DNA from: Pseudomonas sp. 8O
GTDB lineage: Bacteria > Pseudomonadota > Gammaproteobacteria > Pseudomonadales > Pseudomonadaceae
Direction: 5' to 3'
Assembly: GCF_902506495.1 (NCBI RefSeq)
Contig: NZ_LR733266.1
Span: forward strand, 1-41,710
Length of the DNA stretch: 41,710 nucleotides
Made by a program: the position numbers and the translations under genes. Each line of letters opens with the position of its first letter. Within the stretch, counting starts at the first letter, position 1. Under the pieces are notes generated by a model. That model ran no database searches, had not been told where the DNA came from, and saw nothing but the letters and a program-made list of their open reading frames with translations. Of the stretch, positions 15,356 to 23,258 are shown piece by piece.

Positions 15356-15634
15356 ATGGCAATCACCAAAGACCAACTGATCAGCGACCTGGCCGAGGCC
15401 GTATCCCTGCCCAAAGCCACTGTCCGCACCCTGATCGATCAGCTGGGCGAAATTGTCGGCGACGCACTGGAAAACGACGGTGAGATCACCCTGCCAGGCA
15501 TCGGCAAGCTGAAAGTGACTGAGCGCCCGGCACGCACCGGCCGTAACCCGCAGACTGGCAAAGCCATCGAAATCGCTGCCAAGAAAGTGGTCAAGCTGGT
15601 ACCTGCCAAGGCCCTGACCGACGGTCTGAACTGA
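15356..15634 (+). CDS. HU-family DNA-binding protein
   Basis: A 92-residue nucleoid protein of the HU/IHF family. It starts MAITKDQLISDLAEAV, has the conserved LPGIGKLKVTERPARTGRNP segment that leads into the DNA-clasping arm (Arg/Thr/Gly/Arg-Asn-Pro), and ends in the KKVVKLVPAKAL strand-helix. It differs from canonical HupA/HupB at the N-terminus and resembles a second HU-like protein present in pseudomonads, so I give no symbol. The start at 15356 is chosen because it gives the normal length and follows GGAG; the frame is open 22 codons further upstream without family similarity. It is preceded by a 137-base gap and is probably monocistronic. Confidence 0.92.
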   Translation: MAITKDQLISDLAEAVSLPKATVRTLIDQLGEIVGDALENDGEITLPGIGKLKVTERPARTGRNPQTGKAIEIAAKKVVKLVPAKALTDGLN

Positions 15635-15679
15635 GTGTTTGCCAGCCCAGGCGCAATGCCTGGGCCGGCTCGACCCTGC

Positions 15680-15973
15680 TTATTGCATTACCTGCAACTC
15701 GGTGACGATGTAGCGATTTCCTTGTTGCTGCACTTGAAAACTCACCTTTTCTCCCGCTGAAACCCCTTCCAGCAGTTCCGGCTTCTCGACCTCGAACACC
15801 ATGGTCATCGGCGGCATGTCAATACTGGCGATGGGGCCGTGGCGCAGGGTGATTTTCTGCGCAGCGACGTCCACCTTACGCACCTCGCCCTGACTCAGCG
15901 GCGCGGGGTCTGCGGCTAGCAGCGGCAGGCTGAACAGGGCGGCCAGGGCAGCGATCATCAGTTGCTTCTTCAT
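15680..15973 (-). CDS. CusF-like periplasmic copper-binding protein
   Basis: A 97-residue exported protein. The signal peptide is MKKQLMIAALAALFSLPLLAA, and the mature part is a small beta-barrel of the CusF type (GEVRKVDVAAQKITLRHGPI, then MPPMTMVFEV). CusF binds Cu(I)/Ag(I) with one His, two Met and a Trp that packs on the metal. Here His45, Met56 and Met58 are in place, but the Trp position is Met53, which would change metal contact. It likely carries copper between partners in the periplasm. It is the last gene of the copper operon, 19 bases after the cupredoxin. The start at 15973 has AGAGGA upstream. Confidence 0.87.
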   Translation of the reverse strand: MKKQLMIAALAALFSLPLLAADPAPLSQGEVRKVDVAAQKITLRHGPIASIDMPPMTMVFEVEKPELLEGVSAGEKVSFQVQQQGNRYIVTELQVMQ

Positions 15974-15992
15974 GCGTTTTTCCTCTCGTAGG

Positions 15993-16490
15993 TCAGTCGG
16001 CCAGCACATGGATGGTGCCGACCATGCCAGCTTGGTAGTGGCCGGCGATCAGGCAGGCGAAATCGAATTCGCCGGCGCGGTTGAAGGTCCAGATCATCTC
16101 GCCGCTCTGCCCCGCGGCGATGTGAGCCATATAGGGCTCGTCATGCTGCATGCCGGGAAACCTGGCCATCATCTCGGCGTGCCGATCCAGCTCGGTGCGG
16201 GTACCGAGAACGAACTCGTGCAGCATCTGGCCGTCGTTGTGATGGACGAAGCGGATTGTCTCGCCCTGTTTGACCTGCAGGTGATCCGGGGAGAAGCGCA
16301 TCTGGTCGGTCATGCGAATCTCGATGCTGCGGTCGACCTCTCCGGCATCACCGGCGATGCCCCAGGGTTTCTGTTCCTTGATCGTCGCCTGAGCGTGATG
16401 ACCCTCGTGCGCCTGGCTGTGGGCCAGGGCAGGAGCGGCAACCAGCAAGCCGACCAGGAGCATCGGGGTGGAAAAATTTATCGGTTTCAT
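15993..16490 (-). CDS. Periplasmic cupredoxin
   Basis: A 165-residue exported blue-copper-fold protein. Signal peptide residues are about 1-23 (ending APALA), followed by a His-rich linker (HSQAHEGHH). Type 1 copper ligands fit His91, Cys146, His151 and Met156 (MLHEFVL and FACLIAGHYQAGM). It may shuttle electrons or copper next to the multicopper oxidase encoded upstream. The ATG at 16490 follows GAGGA; a TTG 5 codons upstream is less likely. It lies between the oxidase and the CusF-like gene, and the 117-base gap before it contains a REP-like sequence. Its electron partner is unknown. Confidence 0.88.
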   Translation of the reverse strand: MKPINFSTPMLLVGLLVAAPALAHSQAHEGHHAQATIKEQKPWGIAGDAGEVDRSIEIRMTDQMRFSPDHLQVKQGETIRFVHHNDGQMLHEFVLGTRTELDRHAEMMARFPGMQHDEPYMAHIAAGQSGEMIWTFNRAGEFDFACLIAGHYQAGMVGTIHVLAD

Positions 16491-16548
16491 CTGCGGATTC
16501 CTCAAATTGCGCTGGCAACGCCTTTAACCTGGCGCTGCGTCAGTTCGC

Positions 16549-16586
16549 TTCGCGGCTAAAGCGGAATGCCGCCCAGCCGCTCCTAC
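16549..16586. repeat. REP-like sequence with an internal insert
   Basis: The stretch begins TTCGCGGCTAAAGC and ends GCCGCTCCTAC, the two halves of a common pseudomonad REP unit, but the halves are separated by about 13 extra bases. It lies between the multicopper oxidase and cupredoxin genes inside the copper operon, where it might affect the level of the downstream mRNA. Confidence 0.5.
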
Positions 16587-16607
16587 TCACACTACTTCCG
16601 GTGTCCG

Positions 16608-18023
16608 TCAATGCCCGGCATGCCCGTCCGGCTTACGCACCTGAACCTCCACCGGCGCCTCGATCGGCTGCTTGAGCGGCATCGACTGGCCGCCGCCGTC
16701 GTGCGAGCGACTCGGGCTGGCCAACTCCGCCCCCTTCCATTCATAAGCCACCGTGCCGGCCGGATGCTTGAACCAGCCGGGGTCGCGGTAATCGCCGGCG
16801 GCCTGGTCCTTGCGCACCTTGAGCATGGTGAACATGCCGCCCATCTCCACCGAGCCGAACGGGCCGTCGCCGGTCATCATCGGCACGGTGTTGTCCGGTA
16901 GTGGCATCTGCATCTCCGCCATGTCGGCCATGCCGCGCTCGCCCATCACCATGTAGTCCGGCACCAGTTTGGCAATCTTGCGGGTCATCTCGCGATGATC
17001 GACGCCGACCAGAGTCGGTACGTCGTGGCCCATGGCGTTCATGGTGTGGTGGCTCTTGTGGCAGTGCAGCGCCCAGTCGCCCTCCTCGTCGGCGATGAGC
17101 TCGAGCTGGCGCATCTGCCCCACTGCCACGTCGGCGGTCACTTCCGGCCAGCGCGAGCCGACCGGGGTCGGCCCGCCGTCGGTGCCGGTGACCTCGAACT
17201 CGTGACCGTGCAGGTGGATCGGGTGGTTGGTCATGGTCAGGTTGCCGACACGCAGGCGCACGCGCTCGCCCTGGCGCGCCACCAGCGGGTCGATACCGGG
17301 GAACACGCGGCTGTTGAAGGTCCACAGGTTGAAATCGAGCATCTGCATGATCTTCGGCGTGTAGGCGCCCGGCTCGATGTCGTAGGCGCTGAGCAGGAAG
17401 CAGTAGTCGCGGTCCACCTCGGCGATCAGCGGGTGATGCTCTCTGGGGTGGGTGACCCAGAAGCCCATCATGCCCATGGCCATCTGCACCATCTCGTCGG
17501 CGTGCGGGTGGTACATGAAGGTGCCGGGGCGGCGGGCGACGAACTCGTAGACGAAGGTCTTGCCTACCGGGATCGCCGGCTGGGTCAGCCCCGCCACGCC
17601 GTCCATGCCGTTGGGCAGACGCTGGCCGTGCCAGTGGATACTGGTGTGTTCGGGCAGCTTGTTGGTGACGAAGACGCGCACTCGGTCGCCCTCCACCACC
17701 TCGATGGTCGGCCCCGGCGACTGGCCGTTGTAGCCCCACAGGTGGGCCTTGTAGCCGGGCGCCAGCTCGCGCACCACCGGCTCGGCAACCAGGTGGAACT
17801 CCTTGACGCCGTTGTTCATGCGCCATGGCAGGGTCCAGCCGTTGAGGGTAACTACCGGGTTGTAGGGTCGCCCGCTGCCCGGCTGCAGCGGCGGCTGGGT
17901 CTCGGCACTGCCCTGCAGCACCGGCTCGGGTAGGGCAGCCATGGCTACCCTGCTGACTGAAGAAGTGGCCACCGCAGCGCCGATGGCGCTGGCCCCGAGA
18001 AAGAAATCGCGTCGTGAAACCAT
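16608..18023 (-). CDS. Tat-exported multicopper oxidase (copper tolerance type)
   Basis: A 471-residue periplasmic oxidase. The N-terminal SRRDFFLGASAIG is a Tat signal. The four copper-ligand motifs are HWHG (His130, 132), YHPHAD (His172, 174), HPIHLHGH (His267, 270, 272) and HCHKSHHTMNAM (His320-Cys321-His322, His326, axial Met331). Such enzymes oxidise Cu(I) and other substrates. The HCH motif normally sits near the C-terminus; here about 130 residues follow it, with Met-rich stretches (MGERGMADMAEMQMP) and a DGHAGH ending, probably extra copper-binding elements. It lies 15 bases downstream of the TolC-family gene. CopA-like function is inferred from motifs and operon; it is shorter than classical CopA. 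Confidence 0.93.
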   Translation of the reverse strand: MVSRRDFFLGASAIGAAVATSSVSRVAMAALPEPVLQGSAETQPPLQPGSGRPYNPVVTLNGWTLPWRMNNGVKEFHLVAEPVVRELAPGYKAHLWGYNGQSPGPTIEVVEGDRVRVFVTNKLPEHTSIHWHGQRLPNGMDGVAGLTQPAIPVGKTFVYEFVARRPGTFMYHPHADEMVQMAMGMMGFWVTHPREHHPLIAEVDRDYCFLLSAYDIEPGAYTPKIMQMLDFNLWTFNSRVFPGIDPLVARQGERVRLRVGNLTMTNHPIHLHGHEFEVTGTDGGPTPVGSRWPEVTADVAVGQMRQLELIADEEGDWALHCHKSHHTMNAMGHDVPTLVGVDHREMTRKIAKLVPDYMVMGERGMADMAEMQMPLPDNTVPMMTGDGPFGSVEMGGMFTMLKVRKDQAAGDYRDPGWFKHPAGTVAYEWKGAELASPSRSHDGGGQSMPLKQPIEAPVEVQVRKPDGHAGH

Positions 18024-18038
18024 CAGAGAAATCCTTGT

Positions 18039-19439
18039 TCAGTGGCCGGCGGCGGCCGGCTCGGCGGTAGCGGCAGGTGCCGCGCCGAGCGAAGAATTGG
18101 GAGCGCCCAGCAGGGCCATGTCGAGGTCGGCGCGGGCCAGCCAGAATTCGCGCTGCGCCTGCAGGTAGCCGTCCACCGCCTGCACCTGGCGACGCGCGTC
18201 GGCAAGCAGGTCGAAGGTGCTGATGAACATACCGTTGTAGCGCAGCAGATTTTCTTCGGCGATGCGCTGGCGCAGCGGCAACACCTCGGCACGGTAGTGC
18301 TGCGCCAGCTCGAAGGCATTGCGGTAGGCGTGATAGGCCTCGCGCACCTGCGAACGGGCATTGATCGCCGTCTCGGCCGCCCGGTTGAGCGCCTGACGAT
18401 ACTGCGCCTCGGCCCGCGCCACCCTGGCGCCGCTCCAGTCGAACAGCGGCAGCTCGACGCTGATCTCGTAGCCGCGCTGGGTCGGTTCCTCGTTGGAGCG
18501 GTTGTTGACCACGCCCAACTCCAGCACGTTGATGAAACGCGTGGTGCGGGTCAGCCCGAGGTTCTGTGCCAGGCGCTCGGCATCCAGGCGCAAGGCCTGA
18601 ACGTCCTGGCGCTGGCTCATGGCCAGGCGCTCCACGTCCGGCAGCTGGTCGGCACTTTTCGGCAGCGCCGGCAGGCGTTCGGGCAGGCGATAGTCGAGTT
18701 GTTCGCCCCACAGGCCGAGCAACCGGGTCAGGCGCTCGCGGCTGCGTACCCGCGCCTGTTCGGCCCGCAGCAGGCCGATGCCGGCATCGGCGTAGAAGGC
18801 CTGCTGCTCGACCTGCTGCAGTTTGCTGAAGTTGCCTACCGCAGCCATTCGCCTTGCCAGTTCGGCACCGACCTCAGCGGCATCCAGCACCTGCCGTGCA
18901 TAGACCAGGCTTTCCTCGGCAGCGACCGCCTCATACCAGGCTTTGCGCGTCTCGCTGGCCAACTCGAATACCGCCAGGCTGGTCTGGCGCTGCAGTTGCT
19001 CGAAGCGCCGCTCCTCCAGGCGCGAGGTCAACGGCAAGGCGATCAGCCGCGCCAGGTTCAGATGCAGGCCACGCTCGTACTCCACCTCACTGCCCTTCTC
19101 CAGACGACCGTAGGAGAAGCCGGGATTGGGCAGACGCCCGGCCTGCACCCGCTCGGCCTCGCCGATGCCCAGCTCGTCGAGGGAGGCCTGCAGACCGCGG
19201 TTGTTGAGCAGCGCCAGCTGTACAGCAGCATCCAGGTTGAGGGGTTCGGCCAGCAGCTCGGTCACCCGCGCGTCGATCTGACCGCGACCGGCTTCGTCCC
19301 GGGCCCACAGCAGTTGCTTGTCCAGCTGGCGCTCGCTGGCCTGCTGCACCGGCCCGAAACCGCCGTCCTGGCTGAAGCTGGCGCAGCCGGCCACCAGCGA
19401 CACGGCGCAGAGCAGCGCGAGGGGTCTAGTGATGGCCAT
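18039..19439 (-). CDS. TolC-family outer membrane efflux lipoprotein
   Basis: A 466-residue outer membrane factor. It has a lipoprotein signal with lipobox LVAGC (Cys19) and two OEP repeats of long helices (about 70-250 and 265-445), with typical RLPNPGFSYGR and SVELPLFDWSGARVARAEA segments. It would form a trimeric periplasmic tunnel. The start at 19439 has GGGAGGT upstream and overlaps the preceding gene by 14 bases, so translation is coupled. No inner-membrane RND pump or membrane-fusion protein is encoded nearby, unlike the CusCFBA layout, so it must partner with a pump encoded elsewhere or act differently. It lies 15 bases before the multicopper oxidase. Confidence 0.9.
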   Translation of the reverse strand: MAITRPLALLCAVSLVAGCASFSQDGGFGPVQQASERQLDKQLLWARDEAGRGQIDARVTELLAEPLNLDAAVQLALLNNRGLQASLDELGIGEAERVQAGRLPNPGFSYGRLEKGSEVEYERGLHLNLARLIALPLTSRLEERRFEQLQRQTSLAVFELASETRKAWYEAVAAEESLVYARQVLDAAEVGAELARRMAAVGNFSKLQQVEQQAFYADAGIGLLRAEQARVRSRERLTRLLGLWGEQLDYRLPERLPALPKSADQLPDVERLAMSQRQDVQALRLDAERLAQNLGLTRTTRFINVLELGVVNNRSNEEPTQRGYEISVELPLFDWSGARVARAEAQYRQALNRAAETAINARSQVREAYHAYRNAFELAQHYRAEVLPLRQRIAEENLLRYNGMFISTFDLLADARRQVQAVDGYLQAQREFWLARADLDMALLGAPNSSLGAAPAATAEPAAAGH

Positions 19440-19725
19440 GGCCACCTCCCTCGGACGGATCAGCGCCCTGTTCGTCCGGCTGCTCCCAGCCTTCCATGCT
19501 GTAGGTACGCCAGCCGCCGATACGGCCGACCAGGTCGTTGGCCGCGCGCCAGTCCTGCAACGGCTCGTCAGCCTGGGCGCGGTAGTCTTCGAGGGGGGAA
19601 CGGTAATCCTGCGCCGGTACGATGGCGTTGGCGTCCAGCGGGTCGGGCTGGGCCGCCACCAAGATGCCGGGTAGCGCCAGGGCAGCAAAGCCCAGCAGCC
19701 TTCCGGCAAGGAAATGCAAAGTCAT
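19426..19725 (-). CDS. Small exported protein with His-rich C-terminus, copper operon
   Basis: A roughly 99-residue protein that I do not recognise beyond its context. A signal peptide (FLAGRLLGFAALALPGILVAA) is followed by acidic/aromatic repeats (YRSPLEDYR, EPLQDWRAANDLVGRIGGWRTY) and a tail GGGHGHH, which suggests metal binding. The start MTLHF at 19725 has GAGAA at good spacing; an ATG 5 codons upstream (19740) is also possible. Its 3' end overlaps the TolC-family gene by 14 bases, tying it to the copper operon. It probably acts in the periplasm as a metal-binding accessory protein; this is inference. Confidence 0.7.
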   Translation of the reverse strand: MTLHFLAGRLLGFAALALPGILVAAQPDPLDANAIVPAQDYRSPLEDYRAQADEPLQDWRAANDLVGRIGGWRTYSMEGWEQPDEQGADPSEGGGHGHH

Positions 19726-19770
19726 GATGTGTTCTCGCATACGGCGGCCAGGCGGCCGCGTGAGCTACAG

Positions 19771-19787
19771 GCGCCGCAGGACGGCGC
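19771..19787. repeat. Short GC-rich hairpin between copper genes
   Basis: GCGCCG and CGGCGC pair around a 5-base loop inside a longer GGCGCCGCAGGACGGCGCTCC segment that resembles a pseudomonad REP unit. It lies in the 74-base gap between two genes of the copper operon. No T-run follows. Confidence 0.4.
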
Positions 19788-19799
19788 TCCCTAAAAGGC

Positions 19800-20195
19800 T
19801 CAGGCGAGAGAAAAACGCGGAGGGCGTTCGGGCGTGTCGGCTACGCCGACGATAAGACGATCGGGCCAGGTCGCAGGCAGCTCGACGGCTTGCAGGACAG
19901 AGTCGTTCAGAAACGGCTGGCTGGGCGCGGCGACGCCGACGCAGAAGGCGCACAAGGTACAGAGGTTACCGTCGGCGGGAACATCGCTGCTGGCCACCGG
20001 GGCGGCGTCCTGATGCGCACCATGCGAGCTGTCGGCCGCCATGTCATGTTGTATGCCGTGCTGGCTCCCGCTCATCTGCAGGACACTGCTGCGATGAACC
20101 TGCTCGCACAGTTGCATGCCGAGCGCCGCCATGGCCTGTGCCGGCAGGGCCAGCATCAGCATCCAGATCAGGGCGGTACGCAGGTTTTTGCGCAT
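19800..20195 (-). CDS. DUF2946-like exported protein, copper-associated
   Basis: A 131-residue protein with a signal peptide (MRKNLRTALIWMLMLALPAQ, then AMAA), a His-rich middle (SQHGIQHDMAADSSHGAHQD) and a CTLCAFCVG motif, ending ERPPRFSLA. This layout resembles DUF2946 proteins that often sit near copper genes or TonB receptors. The Cys and His residues suggest periplasmic metal binding, but no role is established. The start at 20195 was chosen because it begins a clean signal peptide; the frame stays open much further upstream into the antiporter gene, where it is antiparallel in character and not credible. It is the first gene of the copper operon on this strand, 68 bases after the antiporter gene. 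Confidence 0.68.
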   Translation of the reverse strand: MRKNLRTALIWMLMLALPAQAMAALGMQLCEQVHRSSVLQMSGSQHGIQHDMAADSSHGAHQDAAPVASSDVPADGNLCTLCAFCVGVAAPSQPFLNDSVLQAVELPATWPDRLIVGVADTPERPPRFSLA

Positions 20196-20263
20196 AGGGG
20201 TGGCGAAGCCAGAGTCAGGGGCGATAGGCCGGATTATCCGCGCGCCGGCCGCTTTGTCCAGCC

Positions 20264-21691
20264 CTAGAGCGTCAGGTGACCGGCATACAGGCCATAGCCG
20301 GCCAGCACGGCAGTCAGCAACACCGCGGCAAAGATCGGCCATTCGTAGCGGGTGAACAGCGCCTGCCCCTGCTCGCGCTTGGCCTGGCGCAGCAACAGTG
20401 CCCCCGGCGCGTAGAGCAGCGCCGATAGCAGCAGGTATTTCACCCCACCGGCATACAGCAGCCAGATCGCGTAGCCCACCGCCAGCAGGCCGACTGCCAG
20501 GTCCTTGCGGCGCGCTCCGGCCTGGCCTTCGTAGGTCTCGCCGCGCAGCGTCAGCAACAGCGCATAGACCGCCGACCACAGGTAGGGCACCAGGATCATC
20601 GATGACGCCAGGTAGATCAGCGACAGGTAGGTGCCCTGGGAAAACAGGGTGATCAGCAAGAACAGCTGGATCATGCCGTTGGTCAGCCACAGCGCATTGA
20701 CCGGCACCTGGTTGGCGTTTTCCTTGCGCAGGAAGACCGGCATGGTGCCGTCCTTGGCGCAGATGAAGAGGATTTCGGCGCACAGCAGCGCCCAGGACAA
20801 CAGCGCACCGAGCAGCGATACCGCCAGGCCGATGCTGATGAATACCGCGCCCCAGCGCCCCACCACATGCTCCAGCACCCCGGCCATGGATGGGTTTTGC
20901 AGCGCTGCCAGTTCGGGCTGGCTCATGACCCCCAGCGACAGCAGGTTGACCAGCATCAGCAGCGCCAGCACGCCGAGAAAACCGATCACCGTGGCCTTGC
21001 CCACATCGCGGCGGCGCTCGGCGCGCGACGAGTACACACTCGCCCCTTCGATGCCGATGAACACGAACACGGTGACCAGCATCATATGCCGCACCTGCTC
21101 CAGCACACCGCCGAATTGCGGATTGCTGCGCCCCCAGATGTCACGGGTGAAGATGTCGCGGTCGAAGGCCAGGCCGACAATGACGATGAACAGCAGGATC
21201 GGTACCAGCTTGGCAACCGTGGTGATCAGGTTGATCAGCGCCGCTTCCTTGATGCCGCGCAGTACCAGGGCGTGCACGCACCAAAGCAACACCGAGGCAC
21301 AGGCAATGGCCAGCGGCGTATTGCCCTGGCCGAAGACCGGGAAGAAGTAACCGAGGGTGGAGAACAGCAGGACGAAGTAGCCGACATTGCCCAGCCAGGC
21401 GCTGATCCAGTAGCCCCAGGCCGAGGAAAAGCCCATGTAATCGCCAAGACCGGCCTTGGCATAGATGTAGACACCGCCATCCAGCTGTGGCTTGCGGTTG
21501 GCCAGGCCCTGAAAGACGAAGGCCAGCGCCAGCATGCCCACCGCGGTGATGCCCCAGCCGATCAGCACTGCACCGACATCGGCCTGCGCGGCGATATTCT
21601 GCGGCAGCGAGAAGATCCCGCCGCCCACCATCGAGCCCACCACCAGCGCGGTCAACGATCCCAGCCCCAGCTTGTGGCTTTTCCCTGTCAT
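20264..21691 (-). CDS. ArcD-like basic amino acid antiporter (APC family)
   Basis: A 475-residue inner membrane transporter with about 12 helices. The first helix motif VVGSMVGGGIFSLPQN is the APC substrate-binding break. Stretches such as DYMGFSSAWGYWISAWLGNVG, FIGIEGASVYSSRAERR and LRKENANQVPVNALWLTNG are strongly reminiscent of pseudomonad ArcD, the arginine:ornithine antiporter of the deiminase pathway. No arcABC genes are nearby, so the substrate may be another basic amino acid or diamine pair. It is divergent from the isochorismatase-fold gene across 204 bases and precedes the copper operon on its strand; the 68-base gap makes read-through possible but the roles look unrelated. Confidence 0.85.
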   Translation of the reverse strand: MTGKSHKLGLGSLTALVVGSMVGGGIFSLPQNIAAQADVGAVLIGWGITAVGMLALAFVFQGLANRKPQLDGGVYIYAKAGLGDYMGFSSAWGYWISAWLGNVGYFVLLFSTLGYFFPVFGQGNTPLAIACASVLLWCVHALVLRGIKEAALINLITTVAKLVPILLFIVIVGLAFDRDIFTRDIWGRSNPQFGGVLEQVRHMMLVTVFVFIGIEGASVYSSRAERRRDVGKATVIGFLGVLALLMLVNLLSLGVMSQPELAALQNPSMAGVLEHVVGRWGAVFISIGLAVSLLGALLSWALLCAEILFICAKDGTMPVFLRKENANQVPVNALWLTNGMIQLFLLITLFSQGTYLSLIYLASSMILVPYLWSAVYALLLTLRGETYEGQAGARRKDLAVGLLAVGYAIWLLYAGGVKYLLLSALLYAPGALLLRQAKREQGQALFTRYEWPIFAAVLLTAVLAGYGLYAGHLTL

Positions 21692-21895
21692 GCGTCTCCC
21701 CTGGCAATCCCTGCACTCACTCTAGCAGCCCCGTACGTCGTACCAGTTGGCAAACCTCGGCACAGCCCGATACCAGAATCGCAGTTACATCCAATCCGGG
21801 CGGCGACGGCTCTGCAATAGTCCTTTCGCCTACCCGGACGGCAACGACCGACGGGATGCGTGCATCGTCTACCGCCCCACCAACAGGTAACCGCT

Positions 21896-22582
21896 ATGAG
21901 CAATCCAAAAACCGAAGTCCTGACCCCGCACAACAGCCAGTTGATCTTCATCGACCAACAGCCGCAGATGGCCTTCGGCGTGCAGAGCATCGATCGGCAA
22001 ACCCTGAAGAACAACACCGTGGGTCTGGCCAAGGCGGCCAAGATCTTCAATGTGCCGACCATCATCACCACGGTCGAAACCGAGAGCTTCTCCGGCCACA
22101 CCTATCCCGAACTGCTCGCCGTGTTCCCCGACGCACCGCTGCTCGAGCGCACCTCGATGAACTCCTGGGACGACCAGAAAGTCCGTGACGCGCTGAAGAA
22201 GAACGGTCGCAACAAGGTCATCGTCTCCGGCCTGTGGACCGAGGTGTGCAACACCACCTTCGCCCTCTCCGCCATGCATGACGCCGGCTACGAAATCTAC
22301 ATGGTCGCCGACGCTTCCGGCGGTACCTCGCAGGCCGCCCATGACTACTCCATGCAGCGCATGATCCAGGCCGGCGTGGTGCCGGTGACCTGGCAACAAG
22401 TACTGCTGGAATGGCAACGCGACTGGAAGAACCGCGACACCTACGACGCCGTGATGGCCCTGGTCAAGGAGCACTCCGGCGCCTACGGCATGGGCGTGGA
22501 CTACGCCTACACCATGGTCCACAAGGCGCCCGAGCGCGTCGAGCACGGTCCAACCCTGGCCCCTGTAGCGGCGCCCATCTGA
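21896..22582 (+). CDS. YcaC-type isochorismatase-fold hydrolase
   Basis: A 228-residue cysteine hydrolase of the isochorismatase-like superfamily, close to E. coli YcaC in layout. The start is MSNPKTEVLTPHNSQLIFID with Asp20 as the likely catalytic acid, followed by LLERTSMNSWDD and GLWTEVCNTTFALSAM with Cys118 as the likely nucleophile. YcaC has no settled substrate. No signal peptide is visible. The start at 21896 has AGGT upstream; 12 further in-frame codons upstream lack support. It is first in a plus-strand run of genes that continues through an ABM protein, an amidohydrolase, an MFS exporter and a hydrolase, so it may work on a compound handled by them. Confidence 0.88.
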   Translation: MSNPKTEVLTPHNSQLIFIDQQPQMAFGVQSIDRQTLKNNTVGLAKAAKIFNVPTIITTVETESFSGHTYPELLAVFPDAPLLERTSMNSWDDQKVRDALKKNGRNKVIVSGLWTEVCNTTFALSAMHDAGYEIYMVADASGGTSQAAHDYSMQRMIQAGVVPVTWQQVLLEWQRDWKNRDTYDAVMALVKEHSGAYGMGVDYAYTMVHKAPERVEHGPTLAPVAAPI

Positions 22583-22613
22583 CCTCATGACGGCGGAAAC
22601 GCCCTCGACTCGA

Positions 22614-22643
22614 CCAGTGGCGCGCATCGGTGCGCGCCACTGG
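22614..22643 (+). promoter_or_regulatory. Perfect 12-bp hairpin between isochorismatase-fold and ABM genes
   Basis: CCAGTGGCGCGC (22614-22625) and GCGCGCCACTGG (22632-22643) pair perfectly around the loop ATCGGT. It lies 32 bases after the first gene's stop and 37 bases before the next start. There is no T-run, so it may stabilise the upstream message or lower downstream expression rather than terminate. Confidence 0.6.
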
Positions 22644-22679
22644 ATCGCCAAATCCAAAGCATTGAGCAGAGTCTCCAGT

Positions 22680-23258
22680 ATGAGCGAGACGCAAGCGGAA
22701 ACCGTCACCCTGGTGGTGCGCCATCAGGTTCGCCCCAGTCACGTGCCACATTACGAGGCTTGGTTACGGCGCATCATCGCGACTGCCAGCCAATGCCCCG
22801 GCCACTTGGGGGTCGACGTGGTACGTAGCCATCAAGCCTGCCTGGCGCAGTTCACCTGTGTGCTGCGCTTCGCCAGTCTGCAGCAGTTGCAGAGCTGGAT
22901 CGAATCGGAACAACGACGCCAGTTGATCGCCGAAGTCGAGCCACTGCTACGCGCCGGCGACCAGTTGGAAATCGCCGAGAACAAGGAATTCTGGTTCGTG
23001 CCGGAAACCGCACAGGCGCCACCGCCCCGCTGGAAACAGGCCTGCGTCACCTTCCTGGTGATACTGCCGCTGAGCCTGCTGGTCCCGCTGCTCTGGCAAC
23101 CCCTATTCCATCTTGTTCCCTGGCTCGGCGCTTACCTGCCGAGCAACGTCCTGATCACCCTGAGCATCGTCCTGCTCGTGGTGTACCTGTTCATGCCCAT
23201 GGCCACGCGCCTGTTCGACGCCTGGCTGAACCCAACCGTAGACGAGGATCGACCATGA
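22680..23258 (+). CDS. Membrane-anchored ABM-domain protein
   Basis: A 192-residue protein. Residues about 8-105 form an antibiotic-biosynthesis-monooxygenase-like domain (VTLVVRHQVRPSHVPHYEAW, then GHLGVDVVRSH, then FTCVLRFASLQQLQSWIES). Two hydrophobic helices follow (about 118-140 and 150-175), then a short acidic tail. The ABM part probably faces the cytoplasm. Members of this group have no assigned reaction. The start at 22680 (MSETQAETV) was chosen because the 31 codons upstream contain the hairpin and look non-coding. The gene ends in ATGA, overlapping the amidohydrolase start by 4 bases, so the two are translationally coupled. Confidence 0.82.
   Translation: MSETQAETVTLVVRHQVRPSHVPHYEAWLRRIIATASQCPGHLGVDVVRSHQACLAQFTCVLRFASLQQLQSWIESEQRRQLIAEVEPLLRAGDQLEIAENKEFWFVPETAQAPPPRWKQACVTFLVILPLSLLVPLLWQPLFHLVPWLGAYLPSNVLITLSIVLLVVYLFMPMATRLFDAWLNPTVDEDRP

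Noticed and set aside
18042..19727. A 561-codon open frame antisense to the TolC-family gene
   Set aside because: Shadow of codon bias opposite a gene with a clear lipobox and OEP motifs.
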